A stretch of DNA of 64,000 nucleotides from the NCBI RefSeq assembly GCF_943737015.1, contig NZ_CALSFP010000001.1, forward strand, positions 682,001 to 746,000, read 5' to 3'. This document shows, in pieces, positions 53,720 through 62,877 of this stretch (positions within the stretch are counted from its first letter, which is position 1; each line of letters opens with the position of its first letter). The DNA comes from Staphylococcus sp. Marseille-Q5304 (GTDB lineage Bacteria; Bacillota; Bacilli; Staphylococcales; Staphylococcaceae). A model generated the notes under the pieces. That model saw only the letters and a list, made by a program, of their open reading frames with translations, was not told the origin of the DNA and made no database searches. A program made the translations under genes and the position numbers.

Positions 53720-54571
53720 ATGACGAAACAGAAAAAACGCTCGCTTTTAACAATTGGTGGATTGTTAATTGTTTTGGGCATAACTGTAGTCATTGTTTTC
53801 TCAATGATTTCAGATCAAATATTCTTTAAGCACGTTAAAGAACAAGAAAAAGTAGAAAATTTGAATGTGTCTTTACATAAAGCTGCTAACAAACAAATTG
53901 ATAACCACACGAGTCAACAAACTTCAGATAAAAAGAAAGAGAATTGGAGAGACGCTTCATCAACTGAGATTAAATCGGCTATGAACAGTGAAGCTCTCAT
54001 TGATGATGATACACAAAATTATCAATTTTTAGAGTTAGATAAATATCAAGGCATCGATGACAATAGAATTAAGCGTATGCTTTTAGACAATCCGACATTA
54101 CTTAAACATTCAGATGATTTCATTCAAGCTGCAAAGCGTCATCATGTAAATGAAGTTTATTTAATATCTCATGCATTACTTGAAACAGGTTCAGCTAAGA
54201 GTGAAATTTCAAGTGGTGTTAAAATAGATGGAAAAAAATACTATAATTTCTTTGGAGTTGGTGCATTAGATGAAGACCCAGTGAAAACGGGTGGCGAATA
54301 TGCTAAGAAACATGGTTGGGATACGCCTGAGAAAGCCATTGACGGCGGGGCGCAATTTATCCACAAACATTTCTTATCACACAAAGATCAAAATACGCTA
54401 TATAGTATGAGATGGAATCCTAAAAATCCTGGTGAACATCAATACGCTACGGATATTAAATGGGCAAAAAGTAATGCGAAGATTATGGCTGATTTCTATG
54501 ACAACATGAAGACAGAAGGTAAATATTACAAATACTTCGTATACAAAGACGATGCTAAACATAAAAAGTAA
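53720..54571 (+). CDS. sagB: Membrane-anchored glucosaminidase SagB
   Basis: 283 residues from ATG 53720 behind GAGGTG. One N-terminal membrane helix (about 8-30), a charged linker, then a GH73 glucosaminidase domain (about 115-275). The catalytic Glu is in ISHALLETGSAKS, and YYNFFGVGALDEDP is typical. SagB cuts nascent glycan strands to final length in S. aureus and lies next to ecfX/sigS there as well. Confidence 0.85.
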   Translation: MTKQKKRSLLTIGGLLIVLGITVVIVFSMISDQIFFKHVKEQEKVENLNVSLHKAANKQIDNHTSQQTSDKKKENWRDASSTEIKSAMNSEALIDDDTQNYQFLELDKYQGIDDNRIKRMLLDNPTLLKHSDDFIQAAKRHHVNEVYLISHALLETGSAKSEISSGVKIDGKKYYNFFGVGALDEDPVKTGGEYAKKHGWDTPEKAIDGGAQFIHKHFLSHKDQNTLYSMRWNPKNPGEHQYATDIKWAKSNAKIMADFYDNMKTEGKYYKYFVYKDDAKHKK

Positions 54572-54582
54572 ATATATTAATT

Positions 54583-54634
54583 AAAAGAGCAGAAAAGGCG
54601 ACACTTGAAATTGTTGTTGTTTCTGCTCTTTTAT
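54583..54634 (+). terminator. Terminator of sagB
   Basis: A 13-bp perfect inverted repeat (54583-54595 with 54620-54632). Confidence 0.85.
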
Positions 54635-54687
54635 ATTAAAGAAAATGTGTGCAAGTTTCTTGAAAAATTAAAATGTAGTAATTGAAA

Positions 54688-54723
54688 AAGAGTCTGAGAC
54701 AAAAATAGATGTCTCAGACTCTT
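54688..54723 (-). terminator. Hairpin terminating the small gene at 54771
   Basis: AAGAGTCTGAGACA (54688-54701) pairs with TGTCTCAGACTCTT (54710-54723), with a T-run on the minus strand. A second, smaller hairpin (ACTGAATCA/TGATTCAGT, 54738-54760) lies just before it. Confidence 0.75.
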
Positions 54724-54770
54724 AGTTTTTATTGCAAACTGAATCATTAAGTGATTCAGTACTTATTCAA

Positions 54771-54848
54771 TTAATAAGCTTTATTTTTTCCACTAAAGAT
54801 AAACATCAATAATATTAATGTTGCAATCAGTTTTAGAACGAATTTCAT
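54771..54848 (-). CDS. 25-aa hydrophobic peptide
   Basis: ATG 54848 follows AAGGAAGTGAG and gives MKFVLKLIATLILLMFIFSG plus KNKAY. A basic start, one membrane helix and a charged end; two hairpins follow. It could be a small toxin-like membrane peptide, a short leaderless peptide or a regulator of the neighbouring lipoprotein gene. Not recognised. Confidence 0.5.
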   Translation of the reverse strand: MKFVLKLIATLILLMFIFSGKNKAY

Positions 54849-54931
54849 AATACTCACTTCCTTAAAAATAGAGTAACACTACAGTGCTTTATACGTACAT
54901 CAATGTACGATACATATTTAGACTGAGAATA

Positions 54932-55858
54932 TTATTTGTTATCGAAATAATGATGTTTCTTTAAGAATTCTTCAGCGATAATTGCAGGTTCTTTGCCTTC
55001 GCCATCAGCTTGATAATTTAATTTTTGCATTTGTTTTGTATCGATTGTACCTTTTAATTTCTCAATCGATTGTTTAATTTCTGGATGTTTTTTAAGTAAT
55101 TTATTTGGCGCGACTGCACTCGCATCGTACGGCGGGAAGAAATTTTTATCGTCTTTTAATACGACTAAATCATATGCTGCAATTCTACCATCAGTGGTAT
55201 AACCTAATGCAACGTCTAATTTTTTATTTTTGAGGGCATCATACACTAATCCGATTTGCATAGGTTTTAAATTGCTAAAACCAAATCCGTAATGTTTTTT
55301 AAATGGACCATAACCGTCGCCACCGCGTTTAATCCAAGTGGTATCTGTACCAACTTTAACTTTGTCCTTTATTTTTTTTAAGTCGGAAACTGTATGCAGA
55401 TTATATTTTTTAGCAGTTTCTTTCGTTACTACAAAGGCAAACGTATTTTCAAAACCGTAAGAATCAAAAAATGTTTGATCGAATTTCTTGTTAAATTGTT
55501 TTTGGGTGATTTCGGTTGCTTTTTTGGAATCAGAAATGGGTTTATGCTTGAGCACACCTGTTAAATCTGTTCCAGTGTAGCGTGTACTGTTAATATCGGC
55601 GTCACCTTTTAATAGTGCATTATGTTGGATCGTAGCTGAGCCTAAATTGTTAATAATTGAGCCTTCAATTTTATGGTGGGTATCGTGTTCAATTTGCTCT
55701 TTAATTAAATATGCCATAATTTGAGATTCACTCGTAGCTAAAGCTGAAATTTTCACTTGTTTTTTAGCATTGCCTCCGCCTAATCCTGGTAAATCACATG
55801 AAGCTAGCACCAAAGTACATAAAATAATAACTAAAGTTAAATATTTATATTTTCGCAT
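54932..55858 (-). CDS. Osmoprotectant-binding lipoprotein (OpuCC/OsmX-like), orphan
   Basis: 308 residues. Lipoprotein signal ending in LASC (Cys21), then a QAT-type choline/betaine-binding domain (about 35-300) with NLGSATIQHNALLKGDADIN, TRYTGTDLTGVL and ALGYTTDGRIAAYDLVVLKDD. Such proteins deliver compatible solutes to an ABC importer. No ATPase or permease gene is nearby, so it must use a transporter coded elsewhere. Confidence 0.83.
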   Translation of the reverse strand: MRKYKYLTLVIILCTLVLASCDLPGLGGGNAKKQVKISALATSESQIMAYLIKEQIEHDTHHKIEGSIINNLGSATIQHNALLKGDADINSTRYTGTDLTGVLKHKPISDSKKATEITQKQFNKKFDQTFFDSYGFENTFAFVVTKETAKKYNLHTVSDLKKIKDKVKVGTDTTWIKRGGDGYGPFKKHYGFGFSNLKPMQIGLVYDALKNKKLDVALGYTTDGRIAAYDLVVLKDDKNFFPPYDASAVAPNKLLKKHPEIKQSIEKLKGTIDTKQMQKLNYQADGEGKEPAIIAEEFLKKHHYFDNK

Positions 55859-56030
55859 GATTTTGCCCCTTAATTAGTTTAATAATTAATTCTTATAATG
55901 TATAAATGTTAACATAGTTTTTAGAATTTTATAACTTAGTACTCATTTTAAGCAAAGTTACGTAATTTTGTTTATTATTATGTTAAATTGGTATACTGAA
56001 ATGTACAGAAATTGAGATAGGATGTGTATT

Positions 56031-57500
56031 ATGAGAATAGCCATTATAGGAACGGGGACCGCTGGAGTCAGCATTCTCAGAGAGTTAGTTAAAAATAAAA
56101 ATTTTTCAAAAATGCACATTGATGCGTATGATAGTACGAAAAATATAGGACAGGGCATTCCATTTCAAAATGATAGTGAGCAATTATTAATCAATTTGCC
56201 TGCCGAACAAATGTCGTTAAATTTAGACAATAAAAGAGAGTTTTTCAATTGGTATGAACACCAGTCGACATTTAAATATAAGCATCCTGAATATTTACCG
56301 AGATTTCTCTTTGGTCATTACATGAAGAGTTTTATACAAAAGTACAATGAACAATTTGAGAATATCCACTTGATCGAACAACAAGTTCAAGAAGTATTTA
56401 TAGAAGCAGGTATAGGGCAAACAAACGTTATATATAATGTCTGCACCTCTGAAGAAATAGGTAAATGTAAAAAATACGATGTTGTATTCTTAACTATTGG
56501 GACAATGTCATACCATGATCCATATCAATTGAAAGGAAAGAAAGGGTATATACATACACCATATCCAACTTATAATACACTAGACGAAGTTGACGAAACA
56601 GAACGCATTGCAGTAGTAGGTACAGGTTTAGCTAGTTTAGATGTTATAAGATACGTCGTGTCGCATCATCCTAACTTACCTATAACGATGACAAGTAGGA
56701 AGGGACAATTGCCAAGTGTGCGTGGGGAAATGCCTGAAGTTCACTTTGAACATTTAACTCCTGTGCAATTAAACCAATTGAAAAAGGAACATTTCGGCAA
56801 TGCGCCATTAGAAAAAGTCATAAAGTTATTTTTAAAAGATTGTGCACGTTATGACTTACCAATTAAACAGTTAATAGAACGTAGAGTAGGCAATCCTATC
56901 GATGACTTAACATATGATTTAAATCATCCAATCGAATTAGGTAAATTACAAAGCTTACTAGAAAATGCTAAAGAAAATTTAAATTGGATTTGGAATAGTC
57001 TGAGTCGTAAAGACCAAAAGCGTTTTTTATCTGAATATAGTTGGGTGCTTAAAGATAATAGTAATCCTATGCCTCCAGAAACAGCTCGATTACTCGTAGA
57101 TTATATTCAATCAGGTCAAATTGAAATTAAATCAGGACTAGAAAACATTGAATATGATGACAAACAATTTCACTTTGAATTTAAAGATCAACAAGAGACG
57201 AAACAACAATTTGATGTCGTTATTAATGCTACGGGTTCTAAGACACAACTCGCAGATTTGGATGAAGATGATCAACTCATTATAAATATGGAAAATAGAC
57301 AAGTGATACAAGCACATCCACTAGGTGGAATTCAAATATTAGCTGAAACAAATCAAGTCATTAGTCCGAGATATGGTACTTTAGATAACATGTATGCGAT
57401 AGGTCAATTAACAAATGGAATCAATCAATCTCGTAATGGTGTAACAATGATTGTTAAACAAGCAGTGAATGTAGTAAAGCATTTGACAAAAAATAATTAA
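56031..57500 (+). CDS. FAD/NAD(P)-binding protein
   Basis: 489 residues from ATG 56031 after AGGATG. The N-terminal Rossmann motif GTGTAGVSILREL, GQGIPFQ, and a second dinucleotide motif (VVGTGLASLDVIRYV, about 195-208) indicate an FAD/NAD(P)-binding oxidoreductase of the PF13454 type. NATGSKT near residue 400 binds FAD. Homologues are found in many staphylococci; reaction unknown. Confidence 0.78.
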   Translation: MRIAIIGTGTAGVSILRELVKNKNFSKMHIDAYDSTKNIGQGIPFQNDSEQLLINLPAEQMSLNLDNKREFFNWYEHQSTFKYKHPEYLPRFLFGHYMKSFIQKYNEQFENIHLIEQQVQEVFIEAGIGQTNVIYNVCTSEEIGKCKKYDVVFLTIGTMSYHDPYQLKGKKGYIHTPYPTYNTLDEVDETERIAVVGTGLASLDVIRYVVSHHPNLPITMTSRKGQLPSVRGEMPEVHFEHLTPVQLNQLKKEHFGNAPLEKVIKLFLKDCARYDLPIKQLIERRVGNPIDDLTYDLNHPIELGKLQSLLENAKENLNWIWNSLSRKDQKRFLSEYSWVLKDNSNPMPPETARLLVDYIQSGQIEIKSGLENIEYDDKQFHFEFKDQQETKQQFDVVINATGSKTQLADLDEDDQLIINMENRQVIQAHPLGGIQILAETNQVISPRYGTLDNMYAIGQLTNGINQSRNGVTMIVKQAVNVVKHLTKNN

Positions 57501-57637
57501 ATAAATATATTAATTAACAGAGGTTCAATGCCGATATAATCACTAAGAATTGTTTTTTAATTAAAAATGTAGTACGATATTATCGTAACTTGAGGAAAGG
57601 TTACTTGACTCAAACATCATTTCACAATTTCATATGA

Positions 57638-57770
57638 ATTCTTTCGGGGCAGGGTGAAATTCCCAACCGGCAGTAAACTAAAGCCTGCGACCTGCGTTTG
57701 CATTAGTGCGAATGTGGCTGATCTAGTGAGAATCTAGAGCCGACAGTAAAGTCTGGATGGTAGAAAGAAT
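57638..57770 (+). ncRNA. FMN riboswitch (RFN element)
   Basis: ATTCTTTCGGGGCAGGGTGA opens the aptamer and TAGAAAGAAT closes it (P1). Conserved elements AATTCCCAACCGGC, AGTAAA, GCCTGCGACC, GGCTGATCTAGTGAGAATCTAGAGCCGACAG and TCTGGATG appear in order. It lowers ribDEBAH expression when FMN is present. Confidence 0.96.
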
Positions 57771-57796
57771 GAAGTATAGCAAACTGTTATTAACAC

Positions 57797-57823
57797 AGTG
57801 TTTCTTAAAGATGCACTTTTTTA
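57797..57823 (+). terminator. Riboswitch terminator, first hairpin
   Basis: AGTGTTTCT pairs with AGATGCACT (57797-57817, one mismatch and a wobble), followed by TTTTTT. An upstream stretch AAACTGT...ACAGTG could form the alternative antiterminator. Confidence 0.6.
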
Positions 57824-57853
57824 ATAAACGAGTATTTTATATGAGGGACGAGT

Positions 57854-57910
57854 ATGTATTTATTTCATGATTTTTTCATCGGATATACGTACATCTTCAA
57901 ACTAGTATAA
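57854..57910 (+). CDS. Possible 18-aa leader peptide between riboswitch and ribD
   Basis: ATG 57854 lies behind GAGGGAC. The peptide MYLFHDFFIGYTYIFKLV is rich in aromatic residues. Its translation could influence the second terminator at 57930. It may also be chance. Confidence 0.3.
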   Translation: MYLFHDFFIGYTYIFKLV

Positions 57911-57929
57911 ATGTTATACCGATTTTACC

Positions 57930-57967
57930 TACACCTGAAATTTTATATTTTAGGTGTATTTTTTTAG
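57930..57967 (+). terminator. Second hairpin directly before the ribD ribosome binding site
   Basis: TACACCT (57930-57936) pairs with AGGTGTA (57952-57958), the inner bases extend the stem, and eight T follow. The ribD Shine-Dalgarno begins at the end of the T-run. Confidence 0.75.
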
Positions 57968-57977
57968 AGGTGATAAA

Positions 57978-59021
57978 GTGAGTCATTATTTAAATTATGC
58001 AATTCAATTAGCTAAAATGGTTGACGGTCAAACTGGGGTAAATCCACCCGTTGGCTCTGTTGTAGTAAATGCAGGACGTATCGTAGGCATTGGTGCGCAT
58101 TTAAGACAAGGTGATAAACATGCTGAGGTACAAGCGTTGGATATGGCTCAAGATCAAGCAAGAGGCGGAACGATTTATATCTCGTTAGAACCATGTACAC
58201 ATTACGGTTCTACACCTCCTTGTGTAAATAAAATAATTGAACATGGGCTGAAGAAAGTCATCTACGCTGTTAAAGATACAACGTTAGAATCTGAAGGTGA
58301 CGCAATATTACAAAATGCTGATATTGAAGTTGAATATCGACCTATAGAAGAAGCGGAAGCTTTATATCACGACTTCTTTATTTCGAAACAACAGGGTTTG
58401 CCTGAAGTAACAGTCAAAGTTTCTTGTAGTTTAGATGGCAAACAAGCAACGGACGAAGCTCAAAGCAAATGGATTACAAATCCACAGGTCAAACAAGATG
58501 TCTTTGCGTTGCGTCATAATCACGATGCAGTATTGACCGGTCGTGGCACACTAGATGCTGATAACCCACAATATACGACACGTATTGAAAATGGTAAAAA
58601 TCCACTAAGAGTGGTGTTATCTAAATCAGGCCAAATAAATTTTGATTTAGACATTTTTAAAGAACCGCCACAACCAATTTGGATTTATACAGAAAATAAA
58701 CAACTAGAAAGTCCACATAGTCAAATCAATATCAAATATTTAACTCAATGTTCTATTGAAAATATATTAAAAGATTTATATCAACAAGGTATAGGTCGCG
58801 TGCTTGTAGAATCAGGACCGACAGTGACTTCTGAATTTCTCCAATCAGATTTTATCAATGAACTTATTATATATTATGCCCCGAAAATCATTGGTGGTTC
58901 AGGAAAGTATCAATTTTTCCAAACTACTGAAGTGACAGATTTAGCAAATGTATCACAATTCGAAATTGTAAATACACGTATGCTTGAGCAAAATATTAAA
59001 TTAGAATTGCGAAAGAAGTGA
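57978..59021 (+). CDS. ribD: Riboflavin deaminase/reductase
   Basis: 347 residues with a GTG start at 57978 after AGAGGTGAT. The deaminase zinc motif HAEVQAL and PCTHYGSTPPC fill the N-terminal half, and the reductase (about 145-345) has the substrate pocket motif VLTGRGTLDADNP and VESGPT. First gene of ribD-ribE-ribBA-ribH, all on one riboswitch-controlled transcript. Confidence 0.96.
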   Translation: MSHYLNYAIQLAKMVDGQTGVNPPVGSVVVNAGRIVGIGAHLRQGDKHAEVQALDMAQDQARGGTIYISLEPCTHYGSTPPCVNKIIEHGLKKVIYAVKDTTLESEGDAILQNADIEVEYRPIEEAEALYHDFFISKQQGLPEVTVKVSCSLDGKQATDEAQSKWITNPQVKQDVFALRHNHDAVLTGRGTLDADNPQYTTRIENGKNPLRVVLSKSGQINFDLDIFKEPPQPIWIYTENKQLESPHSQINIKYLTQCSIENILKDLYQQGIGRVLVESGPTVTSEFLQSDFINELIIYYAPKIIGGSGKYQFFQTTEVTDLANVSQFEIVNTRMLEQNIKLELRKK

Positions 59022-59026
59022 ATTAA

Positions 59027-59659
59027 ATGTTTACCGGTATCGTTGAAGAATTAGGAACGATTAATAAAATTACGAATCAAAATTCGGTCGTTAATTTAAC
59101 CATAAATTGTGAAACTATTTTATCAGGTATGCATATCGGAGACTCAATTAACGTCAACGGTGCATGTTTAACAGTAACCGAATTTAACCATCAATCATTT
59201 TCAGTTCAAGTCATTAAAGGAACTGAAAATAAAACTTATCTTAATAAATTGAGACAAGGTGATGAAGTCAATTTAGAAAGAGCGATGAGTGGCAATGGAC
59301 GTTTTGGCGGACATTTCGTTCTTGGACACGTCGATGCGGTGGCGAAAGTTACGCGTATTCAAGATTCTGCAAATTCAAAAATTGTCACAATCAAATCACC
59401 CCAATCGTCATTAAAACAAATGGTGCAACAAGGTTCGATTACTGTAGATGGTGTAAGTTTAACTATTTTTCAATTAAAAGATACTGAATTTGATATTCAT
59501 CTTATCCCGGAAACGCGTCGTGCTACGATTTTAAATCAAAAGCGTGTAGGTGATTCGGTGCACATTGAAACAGATATGCTTTTCAAATACGTTGAAAAAT
59601 TAATGACGAATAAAGATTCAGGACTTACAGCTGAAAAGTTAAGCATGTTTGGATTTTAG
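59027..59659 (+). CDS. ribE: Riboflavin synthase, alpha chain
   Basis: 210 residues with two homologous lumazine-binding domains; each opens with the MFTGIVEELG / GHFVLGHVDAVA pattern. The final step joins two lumazines to riboflavin. It starts 6 bp after ribD. Confidence 0.95.
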   Translation: MFTGIVEELGTINKITNQNSVVNLTINCETILSGMHIGDSINVNGACLTVTEFNHQSFSVQVIKGTENKTYLNKLRQGDEVNLERAMSGNGRFGGHFVLGHVDAVAKVTRIQDSANSKIVTIKSPQSSLKQMVQQGSITVDGVSLTIFQLKDTEFDIHLIPETRRATILNQKRVGDSVHIETDMLFKYVEKLMTNKDSGLTAEKLSMFGF

Positions 59660-59670
59660 GAGGCATATGT

Positions 59671-60852
59671 ATGCAATTAGATAGTATAGACAAAGCGTTA
59701 GAAGCTTTAAAACAAGGAGAAAGTATCATTGTAGTAGATGATGAAGATAGAGAAAATGAAGGTGATTTAGTCGCAGTCACAGAATGGATGAAAGACGACA
59801 CTGTGAATTTTATGGCGACGCATGGTAAAGGTTTAATCTGTTCACCTATAAGTAAAGACATTGCTAATCAGTTAGAATTAGAACCAATGGTAAGACAAAA
59901 TACAGATGCTTATGGCACGCAATTTACAGTCAGTGTCGACCATGTCAATACGACGACAGGTATAAGTGCACCTGAAAGAACAATGACAGCGAAAGCATTG
60001 ATTAATGAGCACGCAACTGCTAAAGATTTCAATAAACCAGGACATCTTTTCCCGTTGATTGCTCAAGATGAAGGTGTTCTTGTGCGTCGAGGACATACAG
60101 AAGCTTCTGTTGATTTAGCAAAAATGACAAATGCAAAGCCAGCAGCACTCATTTGTGAAATAATGAATGATGATGGCACAATGGCTAAAGGCGATGAATT
60201 ACAATCGTTTAAAGAAGAACATCAACTTGTCATGATTTCAATAGAAGATTTAGTTAAATATCGTAAATCTTCACCCTCCAACTTAGAAGCGAAAGCCAAA
60301 GTTAAATTGCCTACACAATATGGTCAATTCGATATGTATGGCTTTACTACTGGTGATAAAAAAGAAGAAATTGTAGCTATTGTGAGTGGTGACATTAAAA
60401 AAACTGAAAACGTACGTATACATTCGTCATGTTTAACAGGTGATATATTCCACAGTCAACGCTGTGATTGTGGTGAGCAACTTGATGCCTCTATGAAATA
60501 TATTCAACAACATGGCGGCATGATTTTATATCTACCTCAAGAAGGTAGAGGTATAGGTTTAATCAATAAACTCAAAGCCTATGAACTGATTGAACAAGGA
60601 TATGATACTGTAACTGCTAATGTTGCATTAGGTTTTGATGAAGATTTACGTGATTATAGAGATGCAGCTGAAATATTGAACTATTTCGGTATTGAAAATG
60701 TGAATTTAATAAGCAATAATCCTAAAAAGTTTGAAAGCTTAGAAACATATGGTATTAATATAGCACAACGTATAGAACTTGTTGTTCCAACAAATAAATA
60801 CAATCAAGATTATATGGATACTAAAAAAGTTAAAATGGGACATTTATTATAG
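59671..60852 (+). CDS. ribBA: Bifunctional DHBP synthase / GTP cyclohydrolase II
   Basis: 393 residues. RibB half (1-200) with DDEDRENEGDL and GHLFPL, and RibA half (200-393) with the zinc Cys set CLTGD...QRCDCGEQL and EGRGIGL. It supplies both precursors of the pathway. Starts 12 bp after ribE behind TAGGAGGC. Confidence 0.96.
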   Translation: MQLDSIDKALEALKQGESIIVVDDEDRENEGDLVAVTEWMKDDTVNFMATHGKGLICSPISKDIANQLELEPMVRQNTDAYGTQFTVSVDHVNTTTGISAPERTMTAKALINEHATAKDFNKPGHLFPLIAQDEGVLVRRGHTEASVDLAKMTNAKPAALICEIMNDDGTMAKGDELQSFKEEHQLVMISIEDLVKYRKSSPSNLEAKAKVKLPTQYGQFDMYGFTTGDKKEEIVAIVSGDIKKTENVRIHSSCLTGDIFHSQRCDCGEQLDASMKYIQQHGGMILYLPQEGRGIGLINKLKAYELIEQGYDTVTANVALGFDEDLRDYRDAAEILNYFGIENVNLISNNPKKFESLETYGINIAQRIELVVPTNKYNQDYMDTKKVKMGHLL

Positions 60853-60864
60853 GAGGAAAACATT

Positions 60865-61323
60865 ATGAATTTTGAAGGTAAATTAATAGGATCAGATTTA
60901 AAAGTAGCGGTAGTAGTAAGTAGATTTAACGACTTTATTACAAATCGTTTATTAGATGGAGCGAAAGATACACTTATTCGCCATGAAGTACCATCAGAAA
61001 ATATTGACGTTGCATACGTACCAGGAGCATTTGAAATTCCGTTAGTAGCTAGAAAGCTTGCACAAAAAGGTGAATATGATGCAGTTATTACATTAGGTTG
61101 TGTCATTCGCGGAGCTACTTCACATTATGACTATGTATGTAATGAAGTTGCGAAAGGTGTTTCTAAAGCAAATGATGTAACTGATACACCAGTCATTTTT
61201 GGTATCTTAACTACTGAAAACATTGAACAAGCAGTTGAACGTGCAGGTACAAAAGCAGGCAATAAAGGTGCCGAAGCAGCAGTAAGTGCAATCGAAATGG
61301 CTAACTTATTAAAAGAAATTTAA
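60865..61323 (+). CDS. ribH: 6,7-Dimethyl-8-ribityllumazine synthase
   Basis: 152 residues. [30 protein letters not shown] with the catalytic His, and [12 protein letters not shown] are diagnostic. It forms the icosahedral or pentameric lumazine synthase. Last gene of the rib operon. Starts 13 bp after ribBA behind TAGGAGG. Confidence 0.96.
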   Translation: MNFEGKLIGSDLKVAVVVSRFNDFITNRLLDGAKDTLIRHEVPSENIDVAYVPGAFEIPLVARKLAQKGEYDAVITLGCVIRGATSHYDYVCNEVAKGVSKANDVTDTPVIFGILTTENIEQAVERAGTKAGNKGAEAAVSAIEMANLLKEI

Positions 61324-61387
61324 ACTATTCAGTTTTAATTAGAATAAAAATGATGTAAATCTGATTTGTTCTATATTCAGATAAAAT

Positions 61388-61435
61388 AAAAACGATGATT
61401 TCTATCATATTAAAATAGAAATCATCGTTTTTTAG
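61388..61435 (+). terminator. Terminator of the rib operon
   Basis: A 17-bp perfect inverted repeat (61389-61405 with 61415-61431) followed by T-run. The arm ATAGAAATCATCG also occurs in the hairpin near 3490. Confidence 0.9.
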
Positions 61436-61612
61436 TTATTTTATCTTACTTTGAATTTTGGAATAACGGTTAAATTTTTATCGTGTAATAAATATATATG
61501 ACGATCATAAGAGGGGATAAAGGTCTCCATTACATCATGACGTTAATCAATATAATATGCCCATCAAAAGGTTTTAATTAAAATCCTTTGATGGGCATCA
61601 TTTTGACTTATT
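61436..61612. other. Gap between rib operon and proline dehydrogenase gene
   Basis: Holds a hairpin (ATGCCCATCAAAAGG near 61557-61571 with CCTTTGATGGGCAT 61585-61598, one bulge), likely the terminator of the converging putA-type gene. No further gene seen. Confidence 0.45.
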
Positions 61613-62614
61613 TTACTTTCTTAAAGCTTTTACTAAGTATGTTGAAGCTACTCCGACTGTTGTCACACCAGCTGCTACAATTCCAATACGTTTAAGTGAT
61701 TGTGGTTTTGTAAGTTCTTTAAACATAAGGTTTAAGTTTTGTGGTCTTTCAGCAAGTCTACGCATAAAGTAGCTGAACCAATCATCACCAAATGGTACAT
61801 AAATACAGAAGTTGTAACCTTCATTTTTGATTTCTTCTGCTAATTCAGAACGGAAACCGTACAACATTTGGAATTCATATCTGTCTTTCTCGATATTATT
61901 ATCTTTAATGAATTGTTTGATTTGTGTGATAATTTTGTCGTCATGTGTAGCAATTGACGTTACATTTTTGGCTGTTAATAATCTTTTTTCGATTAAGCGT
62001 ATGTAATTTTCATCAATTTCTTCTTTCGTTTGATAAGCTATGTTTTCTGCTTCTTTATAAGCCCCTTTAACCATTCGTAAACGAAGTTCAGGATATTTCT
62101 CAATTAAAGCATCAGCTTTATATAAATATGCTTGAATCACTGTACCAACGTTTTTAAATTCGCCTTTTAATCGGTCGAGTACTTGTGTGATGTCAAATAG
62201 GCTATCGTATTTCTCAGTATCAATGTTGATATGCATATTATTAAATTCGTTTGCTTTTAATAAAATCTCTCGTAGGTTTTGGTAAGCAAGTTCAAGGTCA
62301 AATTCAGAACCAAGTTGGCTTAATTTAATTGACATATGACCATCAAGATTGTGATTATACATCGCATACATAACTTCGAGAATTTGGTCTTTAGCTTTAA
62401 TTGCTTCTCCTGTAGTCAAAACAAATTCGCCTAGGCAATCAACAGTAACAGTTATCCCCTTATTGTTTAAACGTTCTGTAGTCTCTATCAAAGACTCAAT
62501 CGTGTTACCTGCAACAACTTTCTTTGCTCCTAGTAAAGGACCAATTTCCTTAGCTGTTTCATTTAAAATTGTACTATTCGATAAACCTATGAAAAAATCT
62601 TTCACAATTGGCAT
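61613..62614 (-). CDS. putA: Proline dehydrogenase (monofunctional PutA/FadM-like)
   Basis: 333 residues, TIM-barrel FAD enzyme. Conserved RLRMVKGAYKE, FQMLYGFRSEL and YVPFGDDWFSYFMRRLAERP (substrate Arg pair) are present. It oxidises proline to pyrroline-5-carboxylate and feeds electrons to the membrane. A hydrophobic C-terminal tail (about 310-328) may attach it there. Staphylococci carry it as a separate gene from P5C dehydrogenase. Confidence 0.9.
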   Translation of the reverse strand: MPIVKDFFIGLSNSTILNETAKEIGPLLGAKKVVAGNTIESLIETTERLNNKGITVTVDCLGEFVLTTGEAIKAKDQILEVMYAMYNHNLDGHMSIKLSQLGSEFDLELAYQNLREILLKANEFNNMHINIDTEKYDSLFDITQVLDRLKGEFKNVGTVIQAYLYKADALIEKYPELRLRMVKGAYKEAENIAYQTKEEIDENYIRLIEKRLLTAKNVTSIATHDDKIITQIKQFIKDNNIEKDRYEFQMLYGFRSELAEEIKNEGYNFCIYVPFGDDWFSYFMRRLAERPQNLNLMFKELTKPQSLKRIGIVAAGVTTVGVASTYLVKALRK

Positions 62615-62877
62615 ATAAAATTCCTCCCATTCCTGCTACTACTCTATATCATCATATAGTGTAGCATGAATCTAAATGTAATGAAATCGTTCTCATAAAA
62701 ATATATTACGTAATTTTTTACAAAATACACAATAACACGCTTTTCACAATAATAACAATATTTTTTAAATTCAGAACAAATTAGATTAAAAATTACCATG
62801 CTTTAAATGGAAATCGGTTGATATGATTTGATACAATAAAGACATTGAAAAATTTACAAAAAGGGGACCAAAGGATT

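Noticed and set aside
61497..61590. A 29-codon frame between the rib operon and putA
   Set aside because: No ribosome binding site and it runs through a hairpin that is better explained as a terminator.
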